Assembly (NCBI GenBank): GCA_947448095.1
Contig: CANFNN010000142.1
Location: 1-7,486, forward strand
DNA length: 7,486 bases
Direction: 5' to 3'
Origin: Bacteriovoracaceae bacterium
Lineage (GTDB): Bacteria; Bdellovibrionota; Bacteriovoracia; Bacteriovoracales; Bacteriovoracaceae
Below the pieces are notes generated by a model. That model worked only from the letters and a program-made list of their open reading frames with translations, had not been told where the DNA came from and did not search any database. Position 1 is the first letter of the stretch; each line of letters starts with the position of its first letter. Positions 6,125 through 7,486 of this stretch are shown in pieces. The position numbers and the translations under genes were made by a program.

Positions 6125-7351
6125 ATGTCAGAAACCGGTTTTAATGATGAACAGCTTCGTTATGATCTAATTAATATTACGGGTAAGGAGCTGAGAAAAG
6201 TTTCTCAGGACACGACCAAAAAAATTTCTAAACAGCTCGAGAGCATTAATGATTGCTCATCAAGTTTCGTGACCGTTAAAGATCAGTTGCGTGTGGTAGA
6301 AAATGCCATGAAAAATATGGAGACTACCTTCGGTACGATGGGCATTGATGCCTCTCAAAATGCTACTCGAGTGAATGACGTTAGTACCGCCATGATTCGT
6401 CTTGAGGATAACTTTGCTTCAATTAGTAAAATGGTTAAGACCATCAATTCAATTGCTGATCAGACCAATCTCCTTGCTCTCAATGCGACGATTGAAGCCG
6501 CACGTGCCGGAGAAATGGGCAAAGGGTTTGCCGTGGTGGCAAATGAAGTTAAAGAGCTTTCTCGCACTACAAAAATGGCCAACGAAAATATTCAAAAAAC
6601 AATTAGCCTTATCACTGAGTCAATCAAAGGTTTATCTTCCAGTCTAGGTGTCACCCGTGAATCGATGACTCAGACTCTAGGAAACATCGAAGGGTCCAGA
6701 GAAAGTATCCGCACCATTTCGAATCAGACTTTTGTCTTTGGTAAAATCATTCAGGACAATGTGAAAGCCTTTGAATTCCTCTCTGGTCAATCTGGAGCAG
6801 TTGATGAGCAAGTGCGCGAGCTGAGTGTCATTGGAGATTCTTTCACTAATTTGTTAGAAATGATGAATGTTCAAGGTCTTTTTCAGGGATCACAAAATCC
6901 AATTGATCGTCTTGCGCCAATGGTGGCAGAAAGTACATTCTATGATCCCACCCGATTTGTAGAACCATCCACGAATGAAATTATTTTAGGAGATGATGAC
7001 ATTTTAATTTCTTGTACTGACGTTAAAGGACGGATTAATTTTGCTAATAGTCGTTTTTATGAAATTGCAGAGTATGAAAGAGGTGAGCTTTTAAATAAAC
7101 CTCACAGCATTATTCGTCATCCTGATATGCCAAAGACGGCTTTTCAGGATTTATGGAATGTTATTGATTCTGGGAATTTATGGGTTGGGATTGTCAAAAA
7201 TCGTTCAAAAAACGGAAAATATTATTGGGTTAAAGCTCTGGTCTTTCCTTGTTACCTCGATAAAAAGATTATTGGGTATATTTCAGTAAGGAAAAAACCA
7301 AGTTATAGAGAAGTTCAAATGGCGCAGGAAGCTTACCGTAAACTTCCTTGA
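6125..7351 (+). CDS. Soluble chemoreceptor (MCP signalling domain) with C-terminal Aer-type PAS domain
   Basis: The protein has 408 residues and neither a transmembrane segment nor a recognisable HAMP domain. Residues about 10-245 form the long antiparallel coiled coil of a methyl-accepting chemotaxis protein. Its tip, IADQTNLLALNATIEAARAG (110-129), continues into GKGFAVVANEVKELSR and is the region that contacts CheA and CheW. A linker (about 250-284) leads to a PAS domain (about 285-395) strikingly like the FAD-binding PAS of the E. coli aerotaxis receptor Aer. It has N308, R331-H332-P333-D334-M335-P336, W344, W353 and K358-N359-R360, then YYWVKALVFP. In Aer the PAS is N-terminal, followed by a membrane anchor, HAMP and signalling domain; here the order is reversed and the anchor is absent. 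The role is probably redox or oxygen sensing in a cytoplasmic array. No CheR-docking pentapeptide ends the protein. The ATG is preceded by GAGGA at 7 bases. It is probably co-transcribed with the kinase gene 69 bp upstream. Confidence 0.93.
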   Translation: MSETGFNDEQLRYDLINITGKELRKVSQDTTKKISKQLESINDCSSSFVTVKDQLRVVENAMKNMETTFGTMGIDASQNATRVNDVSTAMIRLEDNFASISKMVKTINSIADQTNLLALNATIEAARAGEMGKGFAVVANEVKELSRTTKMANENIQKTISLITESIKGLSSSLGVTRESMTQTLGNIEGSRESIRTISNQTFVFGKIIQDNVKAFEFLSGQSGAVDEQVRELSVIGDSFTNLLEMMNVQGLFQGSQNPIDRLAPMVAESTFYDPTRFVEPSTNEIILGDDDILISCTDVKGRINFANSRFYEIAEYERGELLNKPHSIIRHPDMPKTAFQDLWNVIDSGNLWVGIVKNRSKNGKYYWVKALVFPCYLDKKIIGYISVRKKPSYREVQMAQEAYRKLP

Positions 7352-7486
7352 GTCTTAAAGCGCTCAAGCATCCTGAGGATAAGATGATTATCGATCTCTT
7401 TAGCTGCCGTTATGAGTTTGTTCCAAGATAATATTTCGTTAATCATTTGAATGTCTAGTTCAGACATTTCACAAAAACCCATCGAC
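7333..7486 (-). CDS. 3' end of an unrecognised minus-strand gene (runs to or past the right edge)
   Basis: An open frame on the minus strand enters from the right edge and ends with TAA at 7335-7333. The visible 50 residues (Ser, then a possible start Met at 7482, then 48 more) include MSELDIQMINEILSW, AAKEIDNHLILRML and the end FKTQGSLR. The sequence is helical and amphipathic, with no membrane segment and no motif I recognise. Possible starts inside the window are ATG at 7482 and 7467, neither with a convincing Shine-Dalgarno, so the gene more likely begins outside. It is convergent with the chemoreceptor gene and overlaps its last 19 bases. The stretch is short, so it could be chance, but nothing else explains bases 7352-7486 and the residue composition looks protein-like. 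Confidence 0.45.
   Translation of the reverse strand, partial: SMGFCEMSELDIQMINEILSWNKLITAAKEIDNHLILRMLERFKTQGSLR

Noticed and set aside
5922..6170. Short plus-strand frame spanning the kinase/chemoreceptor junction
   Set aside because: It is out of frame with two well-supported genes, crosses the hairpin and has no ribosome binding site. It is not evidence of a frameshift, because both neighbouring proteins end and begin at sensible domain limits.
6402..6647. Short plus-strand frame within the MCP tip region
   Set aside because: The overlapping frame encodes the highly conserved MCP hairpin tip, so this is a shadow frame.
7347..7368. CTTGAG/CTCAAG inverted repeat as a terminator after the chemoreceptor gene
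   Set aside because: It has only a 6-bp stem with a 10-nt loop and no T-tract on either side, so it is too weak to annotate.

Overview
The window is low-GC (roughly 40% by eye) bacterial DNA, densely coding, with short intergenic gaps and frequent TTG starts. The mix suggests a motile Gram-negative bacterium. It has an E. coli-type aspartate-semialdehyde dehydrogenase, a four-transmembrane orphan protein, and a run of multidomain signalling proteins that join CheX, HD-GYP, PAS, GAF, hybrid kinase and chemoreceptor modules. This style and composition fit the Bdellovibrionota, especially Bacteriovorax/Peredibacter-like predators. That assignment is inference from gene style, because no taxonomic marker is present.

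Layout: (1) 1-699 (+) is the catalytic C-terminal part of Asd, cut by the left edge. (2) 696-1121 (-) is a small four-helix membrane protein of unknown function, convergent with asd (stop codons overlap) and apparently transcribed as a leaderless mRNA. (3) 1122-1251 is a divergent intergenic region with a good rightward promoter at 1191-1219. (4) 1252-7351 (+) is a tight four-gene signalling cluster. Its genes encode a REC-CheX phosphatase; a REC/HD-GYP-like protein that overlaps the first gene by 8 bp; a soluble hybrid histidine kinase with PAS-PAS-GAF-DHp-ATPase-REC, 15 bp downstream; and a soluble chemoreceptor with an Aer-type PAS domain at its C-terminus, 69 bp downstream behind an RNA hairpin. 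(5) 7333-7486 (-) is the 3' end of another, unrecognised gene, convergent with the chemoreceptor.

How the genes may work together (inference): the kinase and the chemoreceptor both carry Aer/NifL-type PAS domains, so both may read a redox or flavin signal. The kinase could phosphorylate its own REC and the REC of the HD-GYP-like protein, which has a nearly identical start. The CheX-type protein could remove phosphate from REC domains. The cluster thus looks like a self-contained unit linking redox sensing, chemotaxis and cyclic-di-GMP signalling. The most unusual parts are an extra histidine-kinase dimerisation-like segment at the very N-terminus of the kinase, the reversed domain order of the Aer-like receptor, and an HD-GYP domain that has lost several expected residues. 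No mobile element, CRISPR array, tRNA or rRNA was seen.
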